Assembly: GCA_900457075.1 (NCBI GenBank)
Contig: UGYN01000002.1
Coordinates: 4,464,001-4,528,000, forward strand
Direction of reading: 5' to 3'
Origin: Serratia quinivorans
Lineage (GTDB): Bacteria; Pseudomonadota; Gammaproteobacteria; Enterobacterales; Enterobacteriaceae
DNA length: 64,000 nucleotides
Shown here: in pieces, positions 16,223-26,389 of the stretch
Position numbering within the stretch: the first letter of the stretch is position 1
How the letters are laid out: each line of letters opens with the position of its first letter
Notes under the pieces: generated by a model
What the model was told of the DNA's origin: nothing
The model's input: only the letters and a program-made list of their open reading frames with translations
Databases searched by the model: none
Program-made: the position numbers and the translations under genes

Positions 16223-17638
16223 TCAGCCAGTCTCTGTCAAACAGTGACGTATCGATTCCAACGCCAGATGGATATCGCGTTCCTCGGTCATCCAGTTGAC
16301 CAACGCAGCACGGACCCCCGGCTGTCCGTTATAACGGGTAGGGGTGCAGCGCACTACGCCGTGCCGATCGAGACGGGCTATAAAGCGATCGCGTGCAGCA
16401 GTAGCATCGCCTGCGACATTTTTGAGCGCAAAGCACACTACGTTCAGATTGACTGGCGCCAGCAGGTGGAAACCCGCGCTGGCCGTCAGCTCTGCCCCCA
16501 GCAACTGCGCCAGTCGAACATTGCGTTCAACCATATCTTGCATACCGCTGCGGCCATAAGCTTTCAACGCCATCCACAACGGCAGGGCGCGAAAACGCCG
16601 CGAGTTTTCCGGAGTCAGGTGCAGGTAGTTGTCTGGCCGCTGCGTCGGCGCTTCCAGATAAGCCGAATGGTTTTGGAAGACCTGCATCTGCAATGCCAGA
16701 TGACGGCTAAATTGGATCGCGCTGTCGTAGGGCACGTTCAACCATTTATGTGCATCAACGGTAATCGAGTCAGCCTGCTCCCAACCGGCTAAGCGTGGCG
16801 CATAGTGCGGTGAACAGGCCGCCACGCCGCCAAAGGCCGCATCAACGTGTAACCAGAACGGGTAGCGCTCGCGCAACGCCAGCAGCTGCTGCAGGTCGTC
16901 GAAGACCACGGTATTCACCGTTCCGGCACTGGCCAGCACCATGGTCGGTACACCAACACTGGCAGCCAGATGCCGTTCCAACGCAGCAGGTTCGATAGCT
17001 TCGGAGTTCGGCAGGCTGTCGATAATTTTTAATGCATCGCGACCCATGCCGAGCATGCTGAGTGCTTTTTCGCTGCTGGAGTGCGCATTCGCTGACAAAA
17101 CCTGTATGGCCCCTAACGCTGCCAACCCCTGTTCCGCAACATTGATGCCGCGCTGCTGCCCCAGCCACTGGCGGCCAATGGCCATGCCGACAAAGTTGGC
17201 CATGGTTGCCCCGCTCACAAAACTGCCGTTGAATGCCTCTGGCAGACCCAACAAGTCTTTTAGCTGCACAATGGTCGCCAGTTCAATTGCCGCGGCCACG
17301 GTATCGTGGCTCAGCTGGCTGTTTTGGTCGACAGCGCTAACCAGCCAGTCTGCTGCCAATGCGGCGGGGGTCGAGCCCCCGGTAACAAAGCCAAAATAAC
17401 GCGGCCCGGCGCTGGCAGAAAGACCCTCGGCATAACGCCGCCAGAAATCATCCAGTGCCGCCAGTGCGCCATCGCCGCTGTCAGCCAGTAAATTGTCACC
17501 CGGCTGTAGCTGTTGAGCGGCCAGAGGAGGGCAAACCGGGCGCTGTTGCAGGCCCGTCAGGAAGCCTTCGGCCAACTGCCGGGTGCGGTCGAGTATCTGT
17601 GGAAATTGCTCAAGGTCCTGCTGTAAACGTGGGTGCAT
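16223..17638 (-). CDS. PLP-dependent amino-acid decarboxylase (group II)
   Basis: A 471-residue fold-type I PLP enzyme of the group II decarboxylase family (aromatic amino acid, glutamate and diaminobutyrate decarboxylases). The Schiff-base lysine is in TVDAHKWLNVPYDSA (about residue 298), with the conserved histidine in NAHSS (about 190) and aspartate in LHVDAAFGGVAA. SGATMANF is the cofactor-phosphate region. The substrate cannot be predicted from motifs. GGAGTCAGCG precedes the ATG. The divergent LysR gene at 17739 likely regulates it. Confidence 0.85.
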   Translation of the reverse strand: MHPRLQQDLEQFPQILDRTRQLAEGFLTGLQQRPVCPPLAAQQLQPGDNLLADSGDGALAALDDFWRRYAEGLSASAGPRYFGFVTGGSTPAALAADWLVSAVDQNSQLSHDTVAAAIELATIVQLKDLLGLPEAFNGSFVSGATMANFVGMAIGRQWLGQQRGINVAEQGLAALGAIQVLSANAHSSSEKALSMLGMGRDALKIIDSLPNSEAIEPAALERHLAASVGVPTMVLASAGTVNTVVFDDLQQLLALRERYPFWLHVDAAFGGVAACSPHYAPRLAGWEQADSITVDAHKWLNVPYDSAIQFSRHLALQMQVFQNHSAYLEAPTQRPDNYLHLTPENSRRFRALPLWMALKAYGRSGMQDMVERNVRLAQLLGAELTASAGFHLLAPVNLNVVCFALKNVAGDATAARDRFIARLDRHGVVRCTPTRYNGQPGVRAALVNWMTEERDIHLALESIRHCLTETG

Positions 17639-17738
17639 CGCTGACTCCAGATGTAAGGGGCATGAGTGACAGCCTAGAACATTTGCTTTGTGGCGAAAAT
17701 CGATGAAAAATGGCCTTTTTGGATAGTCTGGCTAACCA

Positions 17739-18611
17739 ATGTTAAATGACTCGATCCCACTGCACATTCTGCCGACCTTTGTGATTGCCGCTCGGTTAGA
17801 GAATTTGCGCGCTACTGCCCTGCAAGTACATCTTACCCATGGTGCCGTCAGCCAGCAGATCCAACAGCTCGAACGGGCAATCGGCTGCCCGCTGTTTGAA
17901 CGGCAGGGGCGCGGGCTGCGCCTGAATAGCGCCGGACGTGAGCTGTTGGCCGTTGCCGAACCGGCACTGCAGGCATTGCAGCAGGGCGTCAGCCGGGTCA
18001 GGAGGATTGCGCAAAGTCAGGCTCTGCGTATCAGCGTGCTGCCCTCTTTTGCGCATTACTGGTTAATGCCGCGTCTGCCATCTTTTCATACGGCCTGTGC
18101 CGATATTGCGTTGGATATCGACGCCTCGCTGGTAGTGCAGGATCTGGTGCGCAAAGGGTTTGATGCGGCCATCCGCCTCGGCAATGGTCAATGGGCAGAG
18201 ATGCAGGCACAGTGGATTGCCTCCGGAGATGTGGTGCCGGTGGCTACCCCGGCGCTGGCCGACCAGTGGCAGGCAGCATTTGACCGTGGTGCGTCAGGCA
18301 TACCGCTGTTGGAACATGATGTTACGCCGTGGCGTAGTTGGTTCACTGCGCATCAGCAGGTGGAGTCCGGCCGTCCCTTGGCATTATTCAATGATGCGGG
18401 ATTGTTGATCCGCGCGGCTGAGCAAGGGTTTGGCATCGCGCTGGTGAAAAAACTACTGGTGAGTGATGCGCTGGCAGAGGGCCGCTTGACCGCACTGGCA
18501 CCGGCACGACATCTTGATCAGATAGACTTTTATCTGGTTTGGCCGCAAACCGCCGGATTGACGCCGGCGGTCGAAGCATTATTGCACTGGTTGCAGCGGC
18601 AATTGGCCTGA
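17739..18611 (+). CDS. LysR-family regulator, GcvA-like
   Basis: A 290-residue LysR protein of the GcvA/AmpR-type branch: DNA-binding domain about residues 5-65 (FVIAARLENLRATALQVHLTHGAVSQQIQQLE) and effector domain with SVLPSFAHYWLMPRLPSF and AAIRLGNGQW, typical of that branch. It is divergent from the PLP decarboxylase across 100 bases, so that gene is the probable target. The ribosome binding site is poor and the start might be slightly different. It ends three bases before the convergent CoA-transferase stop. Confidence 0.87.
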   Translation: MLNDSIPLHILPTFVIAARLENLRATALQVHLTHGAVSQQIQQLERAIGCPLFERQGRGLRLNSAGRELLAVAEPALQALQQGVSRVRRIAQSQALRISVLPSFAHYWLMPRLPSFHTACADIALDIDASLVVQDLVRKGFDAAIRLGNGQWAEMQAQWIASGDVVPVATPALADQWQAAFDRGASGIPLLEHDVTPWRSWFTAHQQVESGRPLALFNDAGLLIRAAEQGFGIALVKKLLVSDALAEGRLTALAPARHLDQIDFYLVWPQTAGLTPAVEALLHWLQRQLA

Positions 18612-18613
18612 GT

Positions 18614-20002
18614 TTAGCGGCGTAGCCATTGCGGCTGTGAACTGCCAAGGGTTGTCGCAGGCAATGCCCAGAGCAGTGCTGTGCCGTTCAACCGTAGCGG
18701 CGCGATAAGGCGTTGTGCCGCCCCCCAATGGGTTAGCTCGGTTTCCGGGTTTTCATCCGCAGCGGTGGCTGCAGCCAGCGGCGTTAACGGATGCTGTTGC
18801 GGGTAAGGGTTATCAAACAGCAGTTGTGCCATCCGTGCCAGGGAGAGTCGGGCGCTATAGCCGGTACCCTGTCGCAGGCGTTGACGCATGCCGTGCAGCA
18901 CCGCCGTCGCCATCAGGTAGCCGGTTGCGTGATCGAGTGCCTGTACCGGCAGGGGGACAGGTACGGCGGCGTTTTTCCATTGCATGCCGGATTCCGCCAG
19001 CCCACAGCTCATTTGCACCAGGCTGTCGAAACCACGCCGTCCTCGCCACGGGCCACTCCAGCCATAGGCGTTGAGGCAAACGTCGATCAATCCCGGCGAT
19101 AGTGTGCGGCGTTGTTCTGCGTCATAACCCAGTTTTTCCAGCGCTCCGGCACGATAACCATGAACCAGAACGTCGGCGTTTTTCAGTAAATGCTCGAAGG
19201 TGTGGCGATCGTGGGGGTTTTTCAGGTTCAGCCGTGCGCAGCGCTTACCGAGGATCACTTCATGTTCGACGCCGGGTTCTTCCCAACCGTAGGGATCGAT
19301 GCGTAATACGTCGGCCCCCAGACCGGCAAGAAAGCGCGTGGCGACCGGCCCGGCGATAATCCGTGTCAAGTCCAGCACCCGCACGCCGTGCAGCGGTCTG
19401 GCGGCAGGCAGCGCCCAGCCGGGGGGCGGAGCTTCCGCCTGTTGTCGTTGATGGCAAAGCGGCTCCTGCGCAACGCTCTTGCCCTGAATATGTTGCTGCC
19501 ATGCTTCGATTGAGCGCATTTCAGCCGCGCAGCCGTTGGCCTCGATCACTGCCTGCTCCAGTTCACCTTTTTTCCACGTCAGCACCTTTTGCGCCAGTGC
19601 ATTTTTATCCTGATGCGGGCCCAGCACTTGTTCTACGGCTTTGCGGTGATGAGGGGCATTGGTATGCAGGCGGATCCAGCCATCCCTGGTGGCATAGTCA
19701 CCCGCCAGCGCGTCCCAGGCGGCCGGCAATGACCACCCGAGTGGCCGTAAGGTCCAGCCGAACCACAGCGACGCCAGCCGGCTGTCGACAAACACCTGCG
19801 GTTCTCCGCCCTGATTTTGTTGCAGCAGTTGAGCGCAGGCCAGCCCGGCGGCCCCCAGGCTGGCGGTTGCCAGCTCGCTGACCGGGAATGCGCTGTTCAG
19901 GCTGCCTTCGCCGCCGACCGTCAGCGCAATTGCTGGCGCGTTGTCGCCGTGGCCGAAGCTTTGCCCGATTTCTGCGAGCAGTGTTTGAGTAAGGGTATCC
20001 AT
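18614..20002 (-). CDS. CaiB/BaiF-family CoA-transferase
   Basis: A 462-residue class III CoA-transferase. The CaiB fold is clear in the second half: RVLDLTRIIAGPVATRFLAGLGADVLRIDPYG (in order, about residues 200-230), NLKNPHDRHTFEHLLKNADVLVHGYRAGALEKLGYD and the GYSAR tail. The N-terminal half (1-190) is an additional CaiB-like half often seen in fused members. These enzymes move CoA between acids, such as carnitine, formyl or bile acid derivatives; the substrate is not predictable. Three start codons in a row lie here (TTG, ATG, ATG); GGAG best fits the one at 20002. It is convergent with the LysR gene. Confidence 0.83.
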   Translation of the reverse strand: MDTLTQTLLAEIGQSFGHGDNAPAIALTVGGEGSLNSAFPVSELATASLGAAGLACAQLLQQNQGGEPQVFVDSRLASLWFGWTLRPLGWSLPAAWDALAGDYATRDGWIRLHTNAPHHRKAVEQVLGPHQDKNALAQKVLTWKKGELEQAVIEANGCAAEMRSIEAWQQHIQGKSVAQEPLCHQRQQAEAPPPGWALPAARPLHGVRVLDLTRIIAGPVATRFLAGLGADVLRIDPYGWEEPGVEHEVILGKRCARLNLKNPHDRHTFEHLLKNADVLVHGYRAGALEKLGYDAEQRRTLSPGLIDVCLNAYGWSGPWRGRRGFDSLVQMSCGLAESGMQWKNAAVPVPLPVQALDHATGYLMATAVLHGMRQRLRQGTGYSARLSLARMAQLLFDNPYPQQHPLTPLAAATAADENPETELTHWGAAQRLIAPLRLNGTALLWALPATTLGSSQPQWLRR

Positions 20003-20064
20003 CATCAACTCCAGGTTGCCGGTCGGGGGACTGTGCCTAGCCTAGTTCACCCCGACCGGAGTTG

Positions 20065-22249
20065 CTATGGCGTGATGTTCAGGATGCGACCGTCCGCCAG
20101 TTTGGCTCGCAGACTATGGGCGGCAATGCCATCGAATGCTTGTTGGCCAAAGTTGGCCGTCAGGGTTGAACCGTCGCTGAAGGTGGTTTGCTGTACCCAA
20201 CCGGTTTGATCAAGCCATTGGAAGTCGGTCAGTGCCTTATCCCACAGTGCCAGATGCAGCGGACGGAAGGCCGCATCGGCCTGTTTGATTTGCGGCAGGC
20301 GTGTCTGCAAGGTCGCGCGGCTGAGGTGGAACATCGGCGCGGTGTTGTACAACAGGCTCAGCAGGCTGCGGGTGGTTTTGACATCGCTAAACTTCAGGTT
20401 GTCGTAATTCCAGTGGTGGCTGCTGATCACCGCATCGTGAAATACCGCCTGATACATGGGCAGACGATAACGCGGATCAAATTCCACCGTGCGATAAGGC
20501 TCTTTTACTTTAGCCGGGCTGAAGAAGAAAGCCGGTTGGGCATTGGGCCACCAGGCTCCAAGGTAGTAAGGGGAGGACTTATCCTGATTCATCTGTTTAT
20601 CCCCCCAGCCAAATCCCCAGGTTTCCATGCCGTGGGCAAACATGATGTGGCGTGCGGTTACCGCGTTGCCATCCTCGGAGCCGAGCGGCAGCTTAAGGGT
20701 ATTGCTGAACCAGGCCAGCCGCGCATTGCGGGCCTGCGCCATTTGCGCTGCGCCGGTCGGGTGATCGGGCTGATAGTCGTCTGAAACCATCCCGGTACCG
20801 TCAACGTCCAAAAACAGGCTGTTTAGCCCGGCCAACTGCACCAGTTCGCGCATGCGCTGCTGAGAGTAAGGCAGCACGCAGCCTGGATTGAGGTAGTAAC
20901 CCTGCTTGCCGAAACCAGGCTTTTTACTGCCGTCGGCCCGTACTATGGCGCACTTTTTCACGTAGCGCCGTTGGCAGTTGGGCGGTTAGCCAACTGTCAT
21001 TGACCCCACGCGGAATGCCGGTGTCGTAAGAGTCGTAGCTGGCAATCAGGTAACCCGATTTTTTGGCACTTTCTACCGCCTGCGGATGCAGGAATTCGGC
21101 GGTCCAGTTATCGGTACCCAGCCACAGACGGGGCAGGCCTGCCTGATGCAACGCCTCGATCAGCGGTTTCGCCAGCCCCTGGCCCCAGCTATCCGGCGGT
21201 GTCAGATAGGCCCCTAGCTGCCGCTGCGCCCATTCCCGCACGTTAGTGGCTTGCCGGCGCTGCGCCTGCAGAAAATCCTTGTCATCCGGCGTGGCTTTCA
21301 GTGGCGTTAATGCCACCAACGCCTGATTAAGGGCATCAACCAAGGCCTGTTGCTGCCAGCCTTCCGGCGTTTTTCCCGCCAGTTTCTGCACCGTTTTCTG
21401 GCTTTCGGCATCCATTTTCTGCCACAGCGTTTCGCCGCTTGGCGATGTCAGCCAGGCAAGTAATCCCGGCCAATTTTTCACGTCGGCCGGTGCCAACAGC
21501 TTGTCGCCCCACAGATAAATATGGGTGGCACCTATTAGTTTCTCACCCTCCGGCGCGATACGGATTTTATCGCGCAGGCTGCTGAACTGCCCGCTTTGCT
21601 GCAGGTATTCGCGATAACGGCGAGCGCCGGAAAGTGGGGTATCGCCTACGTGCAGTAACACCTCGAAGGCTTGTTGTTGATTAAAACGGTTGAACTGGTG
21701 GCTGCTGTGCATGGTGAGCATGTTTTTAGCGCCGGCAAAGGTAACCTGATTGCTGAACGGGGTGAGCAACAACCAGCTATACACCTTGCCCTGCTGCTGT
21801 TGGCTCCACAGCGGCAGCTTCAGATCCCAGTTGGTATCCAGCGGTGTCATTTCTTTCACCAGATAACGCTGCCAGACGGCGTTATCCAGCGGGATGCGGC
21901 TGCCTTCGCCAATCGGTAACAGTAGGGTGGTGGCCTGCGGCGGCAGGGTGAACCAGTTCAGCGTTTGCGCCCGGCTGCTGCTGAAGCTCAGGCGCAGATC
22001 GCCGTCTTCCAGCCTGGCGGTGAGCTGCATGGCGCTGTTGGGCCATTGCCAACTTGCCTGGGCAGGCGTGCTTTGCAGGTTAGCCACGGTTTGCCCAACC
22101 TGCGCCTGGTTGACCTGGATCTTGCCTGCGGTGACCTGCAGCGTGGCCGGATCGATTTCATAGCGGGTTTCACCCTGTTGCAAGAGCAGGGCCTGGGCGG
22201 GGAAACCGGCAAACAGGGCGAGGCTGATAGAGAGGCGAAGCATGTTCAT
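20065..22249 (-). pseudogene. Exported glycoside-hydrolase-like protein, frameshifted
   Basis: Two overlapping frames on one strand make a single 727-residue protein if one base is removed from the A run at 20954-20958 (minus-strand GAAAAAGTGC; GAAAAGTGC restores LREKCAIV). The first part starts with a signal peptide MNMLRLSISLALFAGFPAQA and a beta-rich region; the second contains GLNSLFLDVDGTGMVSDD and GMETWGFGWGDK, suggesting a TIM-barrel glycosidase-like domain with acidic catalytic residues. I cannot assign a GH family with confidence. Reading stops after about residue 441. AAGGAC precedes the start. Either an exported hydrolase with a sequencing error or a broken gene. Substrate unknown. 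Confidence 0.6.
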
Positions 22250-22367
22250 CGAATAGTTGTCCTTGGTGATGATTGTCCTGCTGAACTTTCAGTTTATCGG
22301 GAATTAGCGGGCGGCCCAATGCCAATTATCTATATTCGCGTGATGAGTCAAATATACGAAATTAGTG

Positions 22368-22424
22368 AGTTTAGTTTTCGTTTAATAATTTGGCCTTTAC
22401 ATCATCACCCCACGTCACTATACT
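22368..22424 (+). promoter_or_regulatory. PhoP box and sigma-70 promoter of the mgtC operon
   Basis: AGTTTA-GTTTT-CGTTTA (22368-22384) is a direct repeat with the PhoP-box spacing. Twelve bases beyond it stand TTTACA (22396-22401) and TATACT (22419-22424), a near-consensus -35/-10 pair 17 bases apart. Transcription should begin near 22431, leaving a leader of about 330 bases before mgtC. MgtC/MgtA-type genes are classic PhoP targets, so function and site support each other. Confidence 0.7.
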
Positions 22425-22452
22425 CAGCCAAAATTTCAGTGAGGAAACACAA

Positions 22453-22522
22453 TTGGACAGTTTTAGTTGCAGTGATATAAACAAGGCAAGCTGACCAATC
22501 CTCTTCTGATTTGTTGCTTGCC
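22453..22522 (+). promoter_or_regulatory. Leader mini-ORF and stem-loop in the mgtC 5' UTR
   Basis: A TTG at 22453, six bases after GAGGAA, opens a 13-codon frame ending at TGA 22494. The last codons overlap the left arm of a perfect GGCAAGC/GCTTGCC stem (22485-22491 and 22516-22522). Leaders of mgt genes in Salmonella control transcription through short ORFs that compete with hairpins, so a comparable arrangement is possible. The non-ATG start makes this tentative. The rest of the leader to 22763 has no other frame I trust. Confidence 0.35.
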
Positions 22523-22763
22523 GAAAACGGCGGGCAGCACCCCTCTCAAGTTATTCCGAGCTGTGCAAACCCGAATCTTATTGTTGTCCCTGTTGCCCAA
22601 TGGCATCGGGTGAATTGATTTGGACGCTATTATGGCCACTTTCAGCCACAGCCTTTTCCCTCCAGGCATTCACACGCTCAACCGCTGATTTATTATCGGC
22701 GAGATTTCGCGTGTGCTAAAAAGCACATGATTTTATCTCCTGCAGTTATTTAAGGGGAAAGTC

Positions 22764-23462
22764 ATGGCTATGACTCCTTTTGTTTTAAATTTATTACTGG
22801 CGATGAGCCTGGGCGCGGTTATTGGCGCTGAGCGGCAGTGGCGCCAACGTATGGCCGGTCTGCGCACCAATGCATTGGTGGCAACCGGAGCTGCGGTCTT
22901 TATCCTCAGTTCCATGTCTACCGATCCTTCCAGCGCCGGACGAGTTGCCGCGCAAATTGTCTCCGGTATCGGCTTTTTGGGTGCCGGGGTGATTATGCGT
23001 GAAGGGCTGAATATCCGCGGGCTGAATACCGCCGCCACGCTGTGGTGTTCTGCGGCGATCGGCGTGCTGTGCGGCCTTGGGCAGTATTGGAACGCGGTAC
23101 TGGCGACGCTGGTGATCCTGTGTGCGAATATCCTGCTGCGTGAAGCGGCGCAGCGCATCAACCTGCAACCCCAGCAGCAGGCGACCGATCTGGAAGTGTG
23201 TTACCGCATTCAGGTCACCTGCGGTGAGCAGGATGAAATACTGGTGCGTACCCTGATATTGCAGGCGCTAAATGGTGTGGCATTAAAATTACAATCGCTG
23301 CGCAGTGCGGATATTTCCATTCCCGGTCAGTTGGAGGTTTGCGCGGAAATAACCGCAAATCCCTCGGTGCAAAAAGAAATTGAGGGCATAGTCTGTCGTG
23401 TCAGCCTGGAAAAAAGCGTGAGTGCCGTGCGCTGGCGCATTGCTTCCGAATTGCCTGTTTGA
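22764..23462 (+). CDS. mgtC: MgtC-family inner-membrane virulence/Mg2+-adaptation protein
   Basis: A 232-residue member of the MgtC/SapB family. Four to five membrane helices fill residues 1-130, with the family motif GAERQWRQRMAGLRTNALVATGAAVF and ARIV-type IVSGIGFLGAGVIMREG segments. The cytoplasmic C-terminal ACT-like domain covers about 135-232. MgtC limits F1Fo ATP synthase and supports growth at low Mg2+ and in macrophages in Salmonella. AAGGGG precedes the ATG. It is followed by a leader peptide and mgtA/B, like the mgtCB operon of SPI-3. Expression should be PhoP-controlled. Confidence 0.88.
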   Translation: MAMTPFVLNLLLAMSLGAVIGAERQWRQRMAGLRTNALVATGAAVFILSSMSTDPSSAGRVAAQIVSGIGFLGAGVIMREGLNIRGLNTAATLWCSAAIGVLCGLGQYWNAVLATLVILCANILLREAAQRINLQPQQQATDLEVCYRIQVTCGEQDEILVRTLILQALNGVALKLQSLRSADISIPGQLEVCAEITANPSVQKEIEGIVCRVSLEKSVSAVRWRIASELPV

Positions 23463-23504
23463 TTATTGATAAACATTCACTTTATTAAGTGATAAGGAGG
23501 CGTC

Positions 23505-23567
23505 ATGGACGGTGACCCCGAAAGTTTGATTATTCAACGTTTCTGGCGTGGAAATAAACCGCGTTAA
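23505..23567 (+). CDS. 20-codon leader peptide before mgtA (MgtL-like)
   Basis: A consensus AAGGAGG stands four bases before ATG 23505, and the frame MDGDPESLIIQRFWRGNKPR ends at TAA 23567, about 94 bases before mgtA. It begins with an acidic/proline-rich stretch (DGDPE), much as E. coli MgtL begins MEPDPTP. That sequence in MgtL destabilises translating ribosomes at low Mg2+ and switches on mgtA. Sequence identity is low, so the homology is by position and composition. Function is inference. Confidence 0.6.
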   Translation: MDGDPESLIIQRFWRGNKPR

Positions 23568-23660
23568 TTACGTCAATTAAATAAATTCCACTTTGTGCTT
23601 ATTCACCCATTAATTGGGCGGGGTAACCCTGTGCGCAGAGTAAAATAAGAGAATAGCGTT

Positions 23661-26362
23661 ATGACCTATATTAATGAAAACGTACGCCGTCGTGATAAAA
23701 AAACGACGCCTTACGCCATCGCCCAAGAGGCGAAAAACAGCGTTGATCAGACGCTGGCCAATTTAAAATGTAATCGCAATGGCTTGACCCAGGACGATGC
23801 GGTCGAACGCCTGGAGCAGTATGGCGTTAATCAGGTGGCTCATGAGAAGGCGCCCCATGCGCTGGTGCAGTTATTCGCCGCGTTTAACAACCCGTTTATC
23901 TATGTGCTGATGGTGCTGGCCGCGATCAGTTTCTTTACCGATTACTGGCTGCCGGCCCGGCGCGGTGAAGAAACCGATCTTACCGGCGTGATCATCATAC
24001 TGGTGATGGTTTCACTCAGCGGAATGCTGCGTTTTTGGCAGGAGTACCGCACCAACAAGGCGGCGGAGACGCTAAAGTCGATGGTGCGTACTACCGCCAC
24101 GGTACTGCGCCGCAGCAGTTACAGCGCGCAGGCCTTGACGCTGGAGATACCGATCCGCGAACTGGTGCCGGGCGATATTATTAAGCTGTCTGCCGGCGAT
24201 ATGATACCGGCGGACGTGCGTCTGCTGGCCTCACGCGATCTGTTTATCAGCCAGGCGATCCTGACTGGGGAAGCGATCCCGATCGAAAAATACGATGCGC
24301 TGGGCAACGTCAGTCAAAAATCGAGCGAAGACGAAGTTTCCAGTGAACATGCGCTGCTGGAATTGTCGAATATCTGCCTGATGGGCACCAATGTCGCCAG
24401 CGGCACCGCCACGGCGGTGGTGGTCGCGACCGGCGGGCGCACCTATTTTGGTTCCTTGGCAAAGTCGATAGTCGGTTCCCGTTCGCAAACCGCGTTTGAT
24501 CGCGGAGTGAACAGCGTCAGTTGGCTGCTGATCCGCTTTATGCTGGTGATGGTGCCGATCGTATTGTTGATTAATGGCTTCACCAAGGGCGACTGGAGCG
24601 AAGCGGCGCTGTTTGCTTTGGCAGTAGCAGTCGGACTGACGCCAGAGATGCTGCCGATGATCGTCAGTTCCAATCTGGCGAAGGGCGCCATTGCCATGTC
24701 ACGGCGTAAAGTGGTGGTCAAACGTTTGAATGCCATCCAGAATTTTGGCGCGATGGACGTACTCTGCACCGACAAAACCGGCACCCTGACCCAGGATCGC
24801 ATCATCCTCGAACACCACCTGGACGTCAGCGGCGTCAGAGACAATGAAGTGCTGCATCTGGCCTGGCTGAACAGCTTCCACCAGAGCGGGATGAAAAACC
24901 TGATGGATCAGGCGGTGATCCGCTTTGGGCGTGGCAAACCGGGTATTGAAGCATTGGGGCGTTTCAGCAAGGTTGACGAGTTGCCGTTCGATTTTGTGCG
25001 TCGCCGCCTGTCGATCGTCGTAGCGGATGAAAACCACCAACAGCGGCTGATCTGTAAAGGGGCCGTGGAGGAAATGCTGGAAATCGCTACCCATGTACGT
25101 GAAGGGGCAGCAGATTTTTACCGCTGGATCAGGCGCGACGTGAGGCACTGCAGGCGCTGGCCGCCCAGTATAACGAGGATGGATTCCGCGTACTGGTGTT
25201 GGCAACCCGGGAGCTTGGGGAACAAAACAATGCCTTGCCGCTGAGCGTGACCGATGAACGCGATATGGTGATCCAGGGCGTCCTGACCTTCCTTGACCCA
25301 CCGAAAGAAAGTGCGCAGGAAGCTATTGCTGCACTACAGGAAAACGGTGTGGCGGTGAAAGTCCTGACCGGCGATAACCCGGTGATCACCTGCAAGATTT
25401 GCCGCGATGTTGGCCTGGAGCCTGGCGAACCGCTCTCCGGACCGCAGATTGCCGAGATGGACGATGCCACATTGGCACGTGAAGTGGAGCAGCGCACGGT
25501 CTTTACCAAACTGACGCCGCTGCAAAAGTCGCGGGTGTTGAAAATGTTGCAGGCGAATGGTCATACCGTCGGTTTCCTTGGTGACGGCATTAATGATGCC
25601 CCGGCGTTGCGCGATGCCGACGTAGGTATTTCGGTGGACACCGGCACTGATATTGCCAAGGAATCGGCAGACATCATTTTGCTGGAAAAAAACCTGATGG
25701 TGTTGGAAGAGGGCGTGATCAAAGGGCGCGAGACCTTCGGCAATATCATCAAGTACCTGAACATGACCGCCAGCTCCAACTTCGGCAACGTGTTCTCCGT
25801 GCTGGTGGCCAGCGCATTTATTCCGTTCTTGCCGATGCTGGCGATCCACCTGCTGATCCAGAACCTGATGTACGATATTTCTCAGCTGTCGCTGCCGTGG
25901 GACAAGATGGACAAGGAGTTCCTGCGTAAACCGCGCAAGTGGGATGCGAAAAACATTGGCCGCTTTATGCTGTGGATTGGGCCGACCTCGTCGATTTTCG
26001 ATATCACTACCTATGCGCTGATGTGGTTTGTCTTCGCTGCCAACAGCGTGGAGCATCAGGCCCTGTTCCAGTCCGGGTGGTTTATTGAGGGGTTACTGTC
26101 GCAAACGCTGGTGGTGCATATGCTGCGTACCCAGAAAATTCCGTTTATTCAGAGCACCGCTGCATTGCCGGTTCTGCTGACCACGATATTGGTGATGGCG
26201 TTGGGGATTTATCTGCCGTTCTCACCGCTTGGCGCCCTGGTTGGGCTGCAGCCGCTGCCCTGGGAATACTTCCCGTGGCTGGCCGGTACCTTGATCAGCT
26301 ACTGCGTTGTCGCGCAACTGATGAAGCGGTTCTATATTCGCCGTTTCGGTGAGTGGTTGTAA
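23661..26362 (+). pseudogene. mgtA: P-type Mg2+ transport ATPase MgtA/MgtB, frameshifted
   Basis: The two frames together make a 900-residue P-type ATPase of the MgtA/MgtB type. The phosphorylation motif CTDKTGTLT (about residue 373), LTGEAIP actuator loop, GDGINDAPALRDADVG hinge and ten-helix membrane plan are all present. Reading is broken at the T run 25115-25119: five T are present, six restore GAADFLPLDQARREALQALA. As given, the first frame ends at 25244 and a second begins at 25196. MgtA imports Mg2+ with its gradient at the inner membrane. Intact function is likely if the run length is an error. MgtA and MgtB are alike and the symbol is provisional. Confidence 0.88.
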
Positions 26363-26369
26363 TTATTGC

Positions 26370-26389
26370 GGGCGCAGCCTACTGCGCCC
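26370..26389. terminator. Bidirectional hairpin between mgtA and the DUF3307 gene
   Basis: GGGCGCAG and CTGCGCCC form a perfect 8-bp stem with a CCTA loop in the 27-base gap between two convergent genes. It lacks a T tract on either side but is positioned as a shared transcript end. Confidence 0.5.
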
